Assembly (NCBI GenBank): GCA_948567375.1
Contig: OX419756.1
Coordinates: 32,316,333 to 32,380,332, forward strand
Source of the DNA: Lunularia cruciata
Taxonomy: Eukaryota > Streptophyta > Marchantiopsida > Lunulariales > Lunulariaceae
Direction of reading: 5' to 3'
Length of the DNA stretch: 64,000 nt
Positions 1-12,070 of the stretch are shown here, piece after piece (positions within the stretch are counted from its first letter, which is position 1; every line of letters starts with the position of its first letter). A program made the position numbers and the translations under genes. The notes beneath the pieces were generated by a model. It saw only the letters and a program-made list of their open reading frames with translations, was not told the origin of the DNA and ran no database searches.

Positions 1-1105
1 TAGTGGGGCGAGATATCCATTCTCCAACATATAATCATCTGCCCAACCCGTTGGTGCAAACACTTTGCCCAGTCCACTGCCTCTCTTGCAAACATCTGGT
101 GAAAGAAGATTGCTTGTTGTATTGTTACATAGGTTGTTTGCTTTGGCTTGAACATAGCCATCATTGTGCTGAAAATTCCTCTTTGTATTGGTCCTTGTAG
201 CTATCCACCTCGTACCCATTCTTGGTGCGAGGTCTATTGAAAGAATTCCTCACCTTGGCAGTTTCTTCCAAAGACTTACACTTCCAATACAAGGTGACAC
301 CTCCTACTTCTCCTACTTCTCATCCCATGACTAATCTCCAATCCAACTCAGTCCACTGAGGCAAATTCCTCTCTTCCTTTCATGCTTGGGTTGGACCCGT
401 CTTTGCAATTGTTGGCAACAATTTCTACCCTAGAAAGCTCAAATTATAGTTCAAGGCCAGAAATGTGATGCAAAGTTTGGTCAAGACTTTGATCCTTGCC
501 ACTATGTCTAATTGATGAATTGCAAGACCCCTCACCACACTCTGCTTATTTCCCTTTGGGTCCATCGTGTGCTTCTTCACTCTCTGCTTATGAAAGATCA
601 AACCCAAGACTCTAACTCACTCCCCTTGCATACTTGCAATTTTCATTCCTTCAAGATGACTTTGAATAGGAATGGGATATTGTTAAGACATTATAGAGCT
701 TTGTTTTCAAAATCTTAATTTTATAGTCCTTTGCTGATCGGTCATTCTTCAATCAATTCCCTGTTTATTCACCAATTTTACAAGTTGGTTTCTTGTCACT
801 TTCAAGGTCATCTTGATCCCGAGGTAGTCAATTTATTCCCACATGATTTCTTGATTGGTTGAACCCAAGGAAGAGTTGTTATAGGTTCTTTGGGTCAGGT
901 TGCACATCCCAATATGAACTCTTTTGTCTTTGGCTTCATACTTCTGTCTGCCTGACCCGAGTCCTTCTGACTTTGACCCAAGGTCAACTTCAGGTTTATA
1001 CCAAACACATGATTCTTTATGTATCTTCCCTGTTTTGCACTCCTTTGGCTTTACCAATGAACTTCTTCTTTAAAACTTGTGAAAAGAAAAAAATCTAGAT
1101 ACTAC
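1..1105 (-). mobile_element. Giant LTR piece (family 2), cut by window edge
   Basis: This AT-rich stretch is the 5' part of a family-2 giant LTR read on the minus strand. It aligns by eye with 3780-4921 and 44914-46046. On the minus strand the LTR start is at about 1105, where a degenerate form of the family start TGTGGTACCC is followed by the T-rich tract seen in all copies. It abuts another LTR piece that begins mid-LTR, so it was probably inserted into that older LTR. Only short broken reading frames remain. It is an old copy. Confidence 0.75.
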
Positions 1106-1851
1106 ATCTCTATCCAACACAAGTCTCCAATGCAACTCAATCCATTGAGTTAGATCTCCTATCTTCCCTTCCGTCTTGAGATTGAACCCTAGAAAACTCA
1201 AGTTTGAGTTCCAAGCAGAAACGTGATCCAAAGTTGGCTCAAGACTTTGATCCTAGCTAGCATATCTAACCTTTGAATTGTAGGATCTAAACCATGAGTA
1301 CTTGAACCTATTAACTACCCTTCATTGGCATCATGCATTCTCTTGTTAATGGTTTCTCACAAATCAACCCCGTGATTGGCTTCCAATTCTAATTCTCTCA
1401 TAACAACCCTTTAGGGATAGGATAGCGGTTCAACATTGTAGAGTCTCCTTGATGAAGTCTCAATTTTATACTTCTCTGATTTTCAATCATTCTTTAGTTA
1501 AGCCTTAATCAAAACTCATGCCTATTGCATGACTTACTCATCTCACTCTCAAATTTATCCTCACACAAAGTGGCCATTTTTGTTGAATGTACCTTCTTGG
1601 TTGATATGGCCCAAGTTAAAGCTATTAAGGTGTCTTTGAATTGGGTTTATCATTCCAATGCAAAGTAACCTTACTTTGGGTCTATTGCCCTTCCAATCTG
1701 ATCCAAGTCCTTCTTCCTCTAACAAAAAGTCAAATTCTTTAGTCAGATCCAAACCCATGATTCTTCTCTTCTTTCTTCCATTTGACTTCAATTTGGCTTA
1801 AAAAATACACTTCTCTAAAAACTAATAAAAACAAAAAATGTGGGTACCACA
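1106..1851 (-). mobile_element. Giant LTR piece (family 2) with target duplication CTTGG
   Basis: This is the 5' part of a second minus-strand giant LTR. It ends at 1851 in GGGTACCACA, the reverse complement of the family start, and is followed at 1852 by CTTGG inside a family-1 fragment. The same junction is found at 52596/52597, and the two flanking stretches resemble each other more than either resembles other LTR copies. This suggests a duplicated block rather than two insertions. Confidence 0.75.
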
Positions 1852-2560
1852 CTTGGTCACAAACCACACATATGGCAAGGAACTATTGTACATTGGTCTT
1901 CACACCGTGCCACCAATAATGACTCTAGAGTAAACTATATGTATGCATTACTCTAAAATGTCCTAGCTCCTCATGAGCATGCCAGACCAATTGTGGTCTT
2001 TGAGATAGAAGTGGTACTACTTGCACTCTACCATTCTCCCTTACAGAAAGAAGATCTCTTCTTTCTAATCTAAACTACTTAGCTTGCTAAAGAACATGGT
2101 CTCTCTCTTTGGTATCAATTGTGCTACCCACAACACCAGTGCATAGATAATCCCTCACTAAGTCATCATGATGAATGTCTTTTTGAACTGTACCAATATC
2201 TCCACCATTTGGATCTATGATCTTAATAACTCCTCTTGTATGCACTTAAAGAGATATCACCAAACCCTCAAAAAATATACATCGAAAGGTAGATGCATGC
2301 CAACAAGGCACCATCTAACCATGCCCTGATTTGATCCTATTTGCTAGGACATAGGTTTCTACTCAACCCATATGCATCATGGTTCACCACTCCAAGTTTG
2401 TGATTAACCATGAAATCATACTCCTATAAAATCAGAGCCCATCATGCAAGGTTCATTGAAAGCTTATTTGACTCCATCAAACCACTTCAATGATTGATGA
2501 TTAGTGATGAGAGTGAAGGGGTTCCCAAATAGGTACAATTTTAAATGTGTTATTGCCCAT
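1852..2560 (-). mobile_element. Old family-1 pol fragment (integrase to RNase H part)
   Basis: The stretch matches 38500-39210 of the family-1 element in order and strand. It covers the integrase zinc-finger side back into the RNase H part. It is far more decayed than the copy at 36551: many CG sites of that copy read TG or CA here and no long frame survives. It is bounded by giant LTRs on both sides. The same fragment with the same two junctions occurs at 52597-53927. Confidence 0.8.
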
Positions 2561-4921
2561 TATGACAACCTAGCAAGTATCATTTTTGTAGTAATTGATA
2601 GGTGATCATTTGTTCCCATAGAGATACTAATAAAAAGTAGTCAAATGCAAAGTAAAATGTTACAAATAGTTCTCCTTGATTGCATCTTTAGCCTCTTGGG
2701 TAGAAACCATCACAAATGCAATGTATTGCTTCCAAATGTGCATCCTTGAACTTTGCATCCAACCTCTCCAATGCTGCCTTCTGGTCCTTCAATTCTTTGG
2801 CTTGCTGTTCAAGTTCACCACCATGCTTCACAAAATTCTCCTGCAGATTTTTGATGCTTTTCCTCCAAAGTATTGCATCAACCCAAAGTACTTTGGCTTC
2901 CTCTTTGCCTTGGGTTAACTTCTCCTTCAACTCCAAGATTTCTTCACTCAAGTACTTAACTATTCGTAACTCATTCTTTACTTCAGGATGATATTGCTTG
3001 AGACTCTCCTTCTCTTGCTTCAAATGTAGCAACAAGGGACAAACAACCTTTGACAGATATTTCCATAGAAGTCATCCGCTCTCTTTTTGATGTCTTCAAC
3101 TTTGGTAGGCAATTCTACAGCTGGTGCCTTACCCTAAAGTCTTGACATTCTCACCTTCAATGTAACATCCTTTGAGCGTTCTTCTTCCTCCTCGGCTTTA
3201 CTTGTTCTTGCAGTTGCGAACTATAGACTTCCCTTTGATCTCACTCCTCTCAGAAAACACCAACATTGCTCTTCTTCTGTCTCCTCCGTTATATCCACCT
3301 TGTGCAACTCCAAGTATTGGCAGTCTCCTCCTTCCATGCATTCAATCTGTGCATGGAACTCCCAACCATCTTCTTCAGCACCTTCTTCAATTGACTATTG
3401 TACTTTAGGGTCCCCATCACTCTCACTATTAAAATCCTTACTCTGCAATGTGAGCTCTTCTTCTTTGTCTTCTCTTGAGTCTTTGTACTTAGACTCAGCT
3501 TCTCCTTCCAATTTTGCATCCGATGACAAGTCCACCACCGCCATTTCTTACTTTGGCTTCAACCTTCTAGTCTTTCTTTGCTGAATTGGCAACACTCCTT
3601 CTTTGGGCCTACCCTCTTTCTTGGTCTTGGGATACTAACCACCACTACTTTCTCCTGCCCCGTCTTGACAAAGTATTCATTGCCTCCATGGATCTGCTTT
3701 ATGTGATATTGTTTGTCCACATCTTGACATAGATTGGGATGAAAGTGAGACACCATATGTCCTCTCTCTTCTGAGCTTAGTAAGTTCAATCCCAAATAGA
3801 AATGTGTTGTAAATGGTATAAGTATTGGGGTGTCATGTCCTTTCTCCAACCCCCAATCATCTAGCCTACTGTTTGGTGAAAGTACTTTGCCCAATTCACC
3901 TTTTCCCTTGCAAATATTTGGCGAAAGAATATTGCATATTTTTGTGTTACATAGGTGGTTTGCTCTGGCTTAAAGATTGCCATTAGAGCCCTGACTATAC
4001 CTCTCCTTATTAGGTCTTTGTAACTATCCACCTTGTACACATTCTTAGTACAAGGAACACTAAACAAATATCTCATCTCTACAGTCTCCTCCAAAGGATC
4101 AAACTTTTGATAGAAGGTGACTACTCCTACTTCTCCCACTTCTCTCCCCAAGACTAATCTCCAATCCAACTAAGTCCATCAAGCTGGATTTACTATCTTT
4201 CCTTCTGTCTTGGGGCCGTCCTCACAATTACTAGCAACTATTTCTGCCATGAATCGTAGAAAACTCAGGTTCCAATTCCATGCCAAAAATGTGATCCAAA
4301 ATCTACTCAAGACTTTGACACTCACCACTACATCTAATCTCCAAATTTCAAGACTCCTCACCACAAGTGAAAGACTCCACTTACTACCTTTTTCTTGCAT
4401 CAAGTGTGTGCTAACCCTTGGTCTTTGAAAGATCAAACCCTCACCTAGGCCCAAGATTCTAACTCCTTCAAGACAACTATTGAGAGGTATAGAATATTTT
4501 CATGACATTCTGGAACTTCCTCAACAAAATCTTAAACTTATAGTGTTCTTTTGTAAAATCATTCTTAAGTCTATCTTCAATTGACTCTCAAATTTTGTGT
4601 GTCAGTTTCTTGGCACTCTCAACTTTCATACCCCCAAAGTAGCCATTTTCTTTACCTGTACTTTCTTGATTTATTGCCCAATGAAAAGTTGATATAGTTT
4701 CTTTGGGTTGGGTTGATCATCCAATGTGAAGTAACCTTACTTTGGGTCTACCACCCTGTAAGTCCAATCTCAGTACTTCTTCCTCTAATACAAAGTCAAC
4801 TTCCTTGGGTCTACTCCAAACACACAATTCTTCTCTTTTCTTCTTCATTAAGCTGCAATTTGGCTTCAACAATACACTTCTTCTTTAAAACTTGTCAAAA
4901 CAAAAAGATCTGGGTACCATA
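2561..4921 (-). mobile_element. Giant 3' LTR of a family-2 gypsy element
   Basis: On the minus strand it begins at 4921 with TATGGTACCC, directly after a purine tract and a gypsy pol region, and it ends at 2561 with the RC of TATGACAACC. Position next to pol and polypurine tract identifies the repeated 3.8-kb unit of this window as an LTR. This copy is about 2.4 kb and internally shortened. It keeps pieces of the LTR-borne coding region: a lysine- and glutamate-rich coiled-coil segment at 2688-3035 and a globular part at 3559-4169, both on the minus strand. It is old and broken. Confidence 0.8.
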
Positions 4922-4937
4922 TACTCCCTCCCTCAAA
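4922..4937 (-). other. Polypurine tract of the family-2 element
   Basis: On the minus strand the sequence TTTGAGGGAGGGAGTA lies immediately before the LTR start. A purine run at this place is what primes plus-strand synthesis in LTR retroelements. It supports reading the following unit as the 3' LTR. Confidence 0.75.
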
Positions 4938-5439
4938 TGTGAGCATCTCCACAAACATCAGCTTCACTCTTCTTTACATGTCTAAGTCTATGGTCCAATA
5001 TTTTCTAACTCTTCACCTGTTCACCCAAGTGGCAAATGGGTTTCCTTCCCGGTCTGCCAATTGAATAGAGCCATTTTCATAAATGTGCATTACACAATAT
5101 GGCTCCATCCACCTTAAATGCAGCTTGCTTGGAAAAAATATTCAATGATTGTCATACAACATCACCAAATCTCCCTCCCAAATAGCAATAGGCTTTATTT
5201 ACTTGTCATGCCTGACTTTGCACTAAACTTGTATATCTTTTGTGGTTTGCATTGAATCATATCTTTTCTCTGCTAACCACATTAGTTGATGGATCCAAAG
5301 ATCCTAATTTTCCTATGCCAAAAATTGTTCTTTGCAAAGGATACAATATGACGGTACTTCAAATTCAATTGGTAGTATGGGATGCAAGCCATATGTCAAG
5401 AAATATGGAGTTTTCTTGGTTGTAATCTTCTTGGTGCTT

Positions 5440-5961
5440 CTAAATGCCCACAAAGGTACAAATAGCTTTCCAATCATAGGAATATTTGGCAGTCACCTTG
5501 TTCAAAATTTTACATAACAACCCATTTGCCTTTTCCATCAATCCATTTTCTTTATAGTTGTAAGGAGTCATCTTTAAATGTTTTATTTGGAAGAACTTGG
5601 TAAATGCCTCCACAAGTGAGTTCAAAAAGTGAGTCCCTTGATCATTGACCAATTCTAGAGGACATCCGTATTGGGAAATGATGTTTTGGAAGAAAAATTC
5701 AGCAATAATTTTCTCATCATCTGGCTGAGTTGCCTCAGCTTCAACCATCTTAGTCATGTAGTCAATGAAGACCAAGATATATCTCTTCCTTGTAAATTGG
5801 ATCATTGGTTGAATCAGACACCCAAAATCAATTCCCCATTTCTTGAATGGTGCCAATGGCAAAATTGGTCTCAAAGGCCATTGGGAAGTAGCCATCGGCT
5901 TTCCTATTCTTTGACAAGCATCACAACTTTGGATATAGGCTTGAGTATTCTTATACATCAT
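5440..5961 (-). pseudogene. Integrase part of family-2 pol (fossil)
   Basis: The reading gives the end of the HHCC zinc finger (CDACQRIGKP), then the start of the catalytic core with GIDFGC and a second acidic block near LVNDQGTHF, and a degraded glutamate block. These are the hallmarks of a retroviral-type DDE integrase of a plant gypsy element. It lies downstream of RNase H on the same strand. It is a remnant and is unlikely to act. Confidence 0.8.
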
Positions 5962-6167
5962 AGATCACTAGTACACCACTACAAGAATTTTCTTTGATTT
6001 TTTCTTCAAGGCATAGTGTCCTCGCAATGCTTCCAAGTGTAAGGACTCAAATACTCCTCGTACATTGTATGCTTCTAAGCATCTACAAAGTACTTTAACT
6101 TTGCCCATTTTAAACAAAATTTTGTCTTTAGCTGATATGGTCCCATTTTTTTGAGGGAGACTGCCCT

Positions 6168-7706
6168 CTACTCTGGGTCCAATCCCTCATGACATTGGCA
6201 AGTATGCAGATAGTGATATTTTGTTGCATACCTTGTACTTTGCATAACCATCAAATGATACAATTCTTTGTCAAAAAACTGGTCATCAACCTCCAGATCC
6301 TGATTTGGGTCTCTAATCTGGACAAGGAGTCCACATTTGAATGTGAAGCTCCACTCCTTACTTATATAGTGTATGTGAATTCTTGTAACAACAAGATCCA
6401 TCTTGCAATTTTCCTGGAAAAATCTGCCTTCTTCACCAAATATTGTAGTGCATAATGATCCATATGGAAGATAAGCTTGTAACCCAAAAAGTAGTGGCAA
6501 AACTTCTTGCAAGCATACACCATTCCAAGTGCTTCTCTTTCATTAGTAGTATAATTCTTCTCTATAATTGAGAGTTGGTATAATAAATGGATAGTCCTTT
6601 TTCTTCTCATCCTTCTGACTCAATACTACCCCAATTGCCATGGACAAAGTGTCCACATACACATGAAAAGGAATGTCCCAATTGGAGCCCTCATTATTGG
6701 TGCTTCCACCAACTTCTTCTTCAACAATTGGAAAGTCTCTTCTTTATTCTACTTCCCACAAATAGTCTTTGGACTTCTTCAAACACTTTGTGAAAGGTGC
6801 TAGCACTGCATAATCTGACACAAAGCATCTGTAGTACCCGACATGTCCCAAGACGGCTCTCAGCTCCCAAATACTTTTAAAGGGATTCCAAAGCTAAGAT
6901 GACTTTCACCTTCTCGACATTGACTTCAACACCTTGGTTTGAGACCCGATGCCCCAACAAAATTCCCTCCATTGTGAAGAAGCATTTCTCTAGGTGCAAG
7001 AACAAGACAGAAAAATGACATCTCTCAAATGTTTGGCAAAGGTAATCTAGATGTACCTCTCTTTAGCCAAACATGTAAAAATCATCAATGAAACTTCAAC
7101 AAACTTTTGCATAAAATATTTAAAAATTGCATTCACCATCCACTGGAGAGTAGTGGGAGCATTATACAACCCGAAGGGCATTTGATTATACACAAATGTG
7201 CCCCAATGGGTAGTGACTGTGGTCTTATCCTTGTCTTCTTCTCACATGGATACTTGATTATAGCCTCAAAATCCATCAAGAAAACTGTGGCAAGGATGAC
7301 CAGCTACTTGGTCCAGAATGGTATCGGTAAAAGGGAAAGGATGATGATCCTTCCTTGTTACTGCATTCAATTTATGGAAGTCTTTGCACACTCAAATCTT
7401 TCCCATCTTCTTCTTCAAAACAAGGACAGTGGAAGAAACCCATTCTCCGCTCAAGATTAGAAAAATTATTCTGGTCTTAAGTACTTGTCAATTTCATCTT
7501 TCACTAAGAGTGAGTACTTTGGGTTCAGCGATTTCGTTGTTTCCAAACCTGAACTGCACCTTCAACAAGCTCAATCCGATGTTCCCAAATTGTTTGGAAA
7601 TTCTCGGCATTTGATCAATAGACCAGGCAAATACATCCTGGTATTCTATAAACAAGGCAGTGTATCTTGCAAATTTGTCTGAAGTGATTGTCTTTGATAT
7701 TTTCAA
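6168..7706 (-). pseudogene. Reverse transcriptase and RNase H parts of family-2 pol (fossil)
   Basis: Near 7494-7706 the reading has EYQDVFAWS, the conserved segment just upstream of the RT domain in many plant gypsy elements. RT itself lies around 6780-7490, heavily decayed. RNase H lies around 6360-6610 with NEREALGMVYACKKF and FHMDHYALQYL, typical of gypsy RNase H. Family membership is clear from these motifs and from the order with integrase. There are many breaks. Confidence 0.75.
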
Positions 7707-7790
7707 AATTTTGCCCTAAGATAAGACTACATCTTGACAGTCATCCAGATTGATGACTCCTTCAACATGGCTGACTCGGCTCAACACGAG

Positions 7791-8150
7791 TCAAATGGAG
7801 TTCAGACCCCCTTCCTCCAAATCATTGCTATCCAAGGCGATGTCATATAGATCTCCATCTTTGACCTCCACCTCAGAGCATTCCAAGTAATTGACTTGGA
7901 CTTCTTCATCCGAGTCCTCTGAAGACAAAGATGATGATTTTTTGGATTCGTCTTCATCTTCTGACAAAATCGTTTCACCGAGTTGGTGAACCTTCATCTA
8001 ACTCATTGTCATCAGCTTCTGATCTTTGGACGAAATGTACTTGAACCTCAAATTCTGTTAGTGCCAATCCATAACAACTTGAACTGTACAACCACGGTCT
8101 CCCGCTCAACAATGGATAACCAGTTTTAGTCACTAGTCTCAACACAATAC
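7791..8150 (-). pseudogene. Protease end and acidic linker of family-2 pol (fossil)
   Basis: On the minus strand at about 8000-8140 the reading contains YPLLSGRPWL, which resembles the C-terminal LLGRPWL block of gypsy aspartic proteases. It is followed at 7791-7997 by a very acidic, serine-rich linker (SEDEDESKK, SSEDSDEEV) before the RT part. The catalytic aspartate region was not recognised, and sequence further upstream up to about 8390 is not informative. Confidence 0.5.
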
Positions 8151-8399
8151 AAAAGAATCAAAAATTGAAAGGTCAAGCTCCTCTTCTTTTCAGATTTGGG
8201 TAAATCTATTTAGATTTCCTGTTCTACAGTAATAATGGTATTATTATGAGTAATACCACATGTCTTTAGTTCACACATGTAAGGGATTTCAAGGAGGGTT
8301 TTTCAAAAGCTTTGACGTGACATTCAAATTCTTTACATATAAAGATCGTCAACTTCTTTGTGATTATGGATTATTTTTGGCAATTTCATGGATATCTTT

Positions 8400-8720
8400 T
8401 CTCTAACGTGGTGTCAATTTGTGACTTGATATGAAAGACTCATGGCAGTAGCACCACTCCGAGACCAACCTGTCTGCAAGCATGGTGTGTGGATCCTGTG
8501 GAGCAATTCGATGACGGTTCGCCACGTTTTCATAAGTCCGAAGTCTGACACGGTCCGTCCATGCAGTCACGTCATGGCTAAGGCCCGCCGCCAGCGGAGG
8601 AACTAACGCGTCATCTCGGACAAGAAGCATCCGGTACTCAAGAGTAACTCTCGAACTTTTTCAGATGCACTCGATGGCTCACAGGAGTCTGCACCGTTTT
8701 CACTGCAGTCCTACGTCTAA
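8400..8720 (+). repeat. Low-copy module, diverged copy 1
   Basis: The core at about 8600-8690 starts CATCTCGGACAAGAAGC and ends with GATGGCTCAC. Related cores lie at 10630-10720 (+), 14905-15000 (+) and 13495-13590 (-). The plus-strand copies at 10.6 and 14.9 kb sit upstream of the lectin genes. This copy is GC-richer than the retroelement DNA to its left and marks the start of the low-copy island. No coding function is supported. Confidence 0.55.
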
Positions 8721-8819
8721 CGTGATGACCTAAGATGTCATCACGTCTTACGGCATCCCGATATCCTTATGTCATCCAGACATCAGATATCCAGGCGCTT
8801 AAATCAAAGAAAGGCTTGT

Positions 8820-9270
8820 GAGAAAAGGGCCCAAGTCATTCAAGGGCAGCCCCCCGTTAGCTACATGCAGCTATTTTGGCTAAGGCTTCGGACCCTCTTA
8901 CGATCCTGGACGAACTGGAAGAATGCGATCTCGTGTGAGGCCAAGAAGGATGAAAAGACATAGAGGGTAAAATCTTAGGCATAGACATAGAGCTAAATCT
9001 TAATTGTATTCTATGAAAAGGAATATAAATAAATACTATTATAAATTTCAAACTATACTTTTCAAATCAAGAAAAGAACACTACCAAAGGTTCTGAATTG
9101 GCTGTCAGGTGGGAGACCCCTGGTCAACAATAACATGGCTCCTTCCCTTCCGCTTGTTATCAAGTGCTTTTTTATTGCTAATCCTTTTGGTTAGGTGAGG
9201 CTTTCCCCTCCAATCCCATCAAGGCTAAGATAAGGTCCCTTGGCACCACCTCAGCTCTAGCAGAAGTACA
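8820..9270. repeat. Left arm of a diverged inverted duplication
   Basis: Read forward, this segment matches the reverse complement of about 13535-13900. Shared blocks include AAGGGCAGCC, TTTTGGCTAAGGCTTCGGAC, CATGGCTCCTTCCCT, GTTATCAAGTGC and GGCTAAGATAAGGTCCC. The arms are about 4.3 kb apart and face each other. Identity by eye is moderate, with small indels, so the event is not recent. No reading frame is conserved between the arms. Confidence 0.65.
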
Positions 9271-9590
9271 GTCATCATCTTGGATAATAATCATTGAGGA
9301 GGTCTTTGTACATCTTCATAATCAGTTGTATAGCGCCTTGGAAATCTTTGTCCACCTTCATCATAAGTTGTAAGGTCTTCTTGGAAATGTAACGGGGGGC
9401 TCACTAAAGAGGAGAGACACATTGGCTTTTTCACTCTCATCGCTTATCTCTACAAAAATCACAAGCTTTGAATCATCATTGAGGAGTATCAATAGTGCAT
9501 TTAGTATCAATAGGGAGAAAAAGGCGACCGCATAGGAAAAAATGAAGGATGGGAAGACCCCATCAAGCCGTACAAGGGAGAGAAAAAAAA
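9271..9590. other. Low-copy stretch, nothing recognised
   Basis: No coding region, RNA gene or known repeat is evident between the inverted-repeat arm and the small tandem duplication that follows. Confidence 0.4.
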
Positions 9591-9691
9591 GGTAACATGG
9601 GGCTAAGCCCCAATAGAGTTTGTACGAGAAATCTGGAGAGACAAAAAGGTAACATGGGCTAAGCCCCAATAGAGTCTGTATGAGAAATCTG
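9591..9691. repeat. Short tandem duplication, period 57
   Basis: Two head-to-tail copies start at 9591 and 9648 with GGTAACATGGG. Each contains the short palindrome GGGGCTAAGCCCC or a one-base shorter form. They differ at a few positions. Confidence 0.8.
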
Positions 9692-9718
9692 CCCTACCGC
9701 ACTAGTGTCAATAGTGGA

Positions 9719-10230
9719 TTTAGGGTTTTAAAAATCACAAGGTTTGAGTCTTCATTGATGCCCATCAATTGTTGGCGCCCCAATTCCATCCATGACATTC
9801 CTCTCACAGTTGCCATATTTACCCTTGGGTTTAGGGTTCATCATTGACGAGTATCAGTAGTGGATTTAATATCAATAATAGGTTTAGGGTTTTAAAAATC
9901 ACAGGTTTTGAGTTTTCATTGACGCCCATCAATAATCAATAGTGTGCGCACCAATTCCATCCATGACATTCCTCTCACAGTTGCCATATTTACCCTTGGG
10001 TTTAGGGTTCTAAAAATCATAGGCTCTGAGGCTTCATTGACTACCATCAATAGTAGGCACCCCAGTTCCATCGATGACATCCCTCTCACAGTTGCCATAT
10101 TTACCCTTGGGTTTAGGGTTCTAAAAATCATAGGCTCTGAGGCTTCATTGACTACCATCAATAGTAGGCACCCCAGTTCCATCGATGACATCCCTCTCAC
10201 AGTTTTCGTATTTATCCTTGGAGGATCTCT
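9719..10230. repeat. Tandem repeat with telomere-like GGGTTTAGGG cores
   Basis: TTTAGGGTT followed by TAAAAATCA recurs at 9719, 9883, 10001 and 10112. The last two units (about 111 bp) are almost identical and share a block containing CCATGACATTCCTCTCACAG or CGATGACATCCCTCTCACAG. TTTAGGG is the plant telomere repeat unit, but only about one and a half units occur per repeat, so this is an interstitial minisatellite-like array rather than a telomere. Frames that cross it on both strands result from the repetition and are not genes. Confidence 0.8.
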
Positions 10231-11089
10231 ATACACCGTCCATTCCCATATGGGTCTTTTTATGACATTCTTGTGTAACATACTCTACAAAATGAAATGA
10301 TAGCATTGTGCTTTGCTCTCTAGCCTTATCAAACATTTTACATTCAAACATTTTACATCTCATTGAGCGAAAAATTAACGTTGTAATCATCGATTTTCTT
10401 TTCTCCACTGTGATGTCATTCTCGAACGGTAAATAAAGTTTTGGATGGTGTCACGATTTTGGATTCCGCAGGAGCAATAGTTCTTTTTGGCCTCAATAGT
10501 CCGGTACGTCGCGTTTTGATTGATCGTTGGCGTTTATTATCAGATTTCTGACAGCCTTAACTCATCGATCCACGCAATAACTTCACGCTCGGACAAGGAC
10601 CCACCCTCAATTCCCGTCGGATTTTTGTTCGTCATCTCGGACAAGCAGCCATACGGTACTCAGAACTCACCCTCGGATTTTTGAAGACTCACTTAGATGG
10701 CTCACCCGTGTGCTTAGGTGACAGCAGGATTCGAAACGCTAGAAACGCACGGTTGTCGAATTTTACAAGATAGAAATGAAAAAGGTCAAAATGTACAGAA
10801 GCGGTTTGAGTCACATGCATATAGAGAGCCCTTTGTGTGCAACGGGGATAGAGAAGGAAGCATGCACTAAAGTTTTCACCCCTAAATTTCCTCCTTCCTT
10901 CTCTGTAGAAGTACAATATCTCTCTTCGTTCGAGAATTCAAACCCGAAGGGAGGGATAGTGATGTTTCAACCTAGAGCATTAACCCTCCTAAAGATAATT
11001 CGCCTCAGCCACAAATTTAAGTTAAAAGACATAACATTGCCGCCGGTCTCTTACAAGTTTTGAAATCGGAAACTACAACAAAGAATTTG

Positions 11090-11975
11090 AACGTAAGTAA
11101 AAAGAAAATGCAAACGTAACAAGCAGTAAGTTTCAGACTGGAAACCACCTAAGCTTCCATCACACAACATAGAAATGAAGTGCAGATCCCAAGTTCATGG
11201 GAAACTGGAATTCTTCTTCCCTCCTGCTCGGACATTTGATGTAGACAAACTCTCCTCTTCGACTGTGTATCCCGAAGTCAAAGTCAGGATACTAGATGAA
11301 TTCACGTAATGTAACTCCTTGGAGGTTGATCGTGACCGTTGTGGATACTCACGCTCATAATGTATATATGACTGATGGTAGCATCTAATCATGAAATAAA
11401 TTAAACAACAATCAGAACTTATGTTACTCTTCTTTTAAGTGTACAGAGTGCATAACTTTTCCAGCAGAACAGTTGTAGAGTTCACGATTATCCAGCATAC
11501 GCGTCCACCGCACAAAAGCTTAGAGAAAAATCAAGCTGAATGGCCGCCAAAAGTTTGAATTGAAATTCAAACTAGAACGAAGCCTAAGCTTAAATCAGAA
11601 ACAAAAAATGAAATGCAAATACCAAAATTCGCGGGGATTGAGTTACTCTTTACTCCTGTAAGAACAGTTTATGTAGACCATCCTCTTCGACTGTGGTTCC
11701 TGATAGTCTGGACAGGTGCATTGGCTTTGGTCCTTGAAGGTTGATGGTGGCGGTCTGGGAAACTCTCTTAGTAGCTCTTAGTAGGTGGTTCCTTTCCGGA
11801 TATAGACACGTATATAATCACGAGGAGTAGTAGATGAGTATTGAGATAGTTTAATCAACCATCTTAAGAATATTTTGTTACTTCTCTTATCAGGAGAGAA
11901 ACTTTATGATTTTTGAACGTAACAATTCTAGAGTTCACGATAAACCCAGGCTGAGCGTTCACCGGAGTCGGCTGT
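11090..11975 (+). promoter_or_regulatory. Upstream region of lectin copy 1 with two diverged tandem units
   Basis: Two units of about 440 bp follow each other. Each has a block with CTCTTCGACTGTG, then GGTTGATSGTG, then GTTACT near a short inserted segment, then AGAGTTCACGATWA and CCACCGC or TCACCGG. The second unit ends about 95 bp before the TATA box. Corresponding units lie upstream of lectin copy 2 at about 15160-15830. They may carry regulatory sites, but that is inference from position and retention only. Confidence 0.5.
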
Positions 11976-12070
11976 GATCCTATGAGAGAAGCATGGGAGG
12001 ATCGAGGTGCTTCTCTGAAAAAGTCGAAGAATCGAGCAACCAGGAACCCATCTCGACATAGGATTCATCC

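Larger units (their letters stand above)
4938..8390 (-). mobile_element. Broken Ty3/gypsy pol of the family-2 element
   Basis: On the minus strand the order is protease end, reverse transcriptase, RNase H, integrase, then polypurine tract and giant LTR. That order (integrase last) is Ty3/gypsy. The gag and 5' LTR are not present; the element stops near 8390, where low-copy DNA begins. The copy is old, with many breaks. About 500 bases between the integrase part and the polypurine tract hold nothing else I recognise. Confidence 0.8.

Noticed and set aside
9719-10230. A telomere or CRISPR-like array
   Set aside because: Only one and a half telomere units per repeat, and long repeats with no regular spacers of similar size.
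9944-10300. Overlapping frames of about 120 residues on both strands
   Set aside because: They arise from the 111-bp tandem repeat, whose period is a multiple of three; the repeated peptide has no family features.
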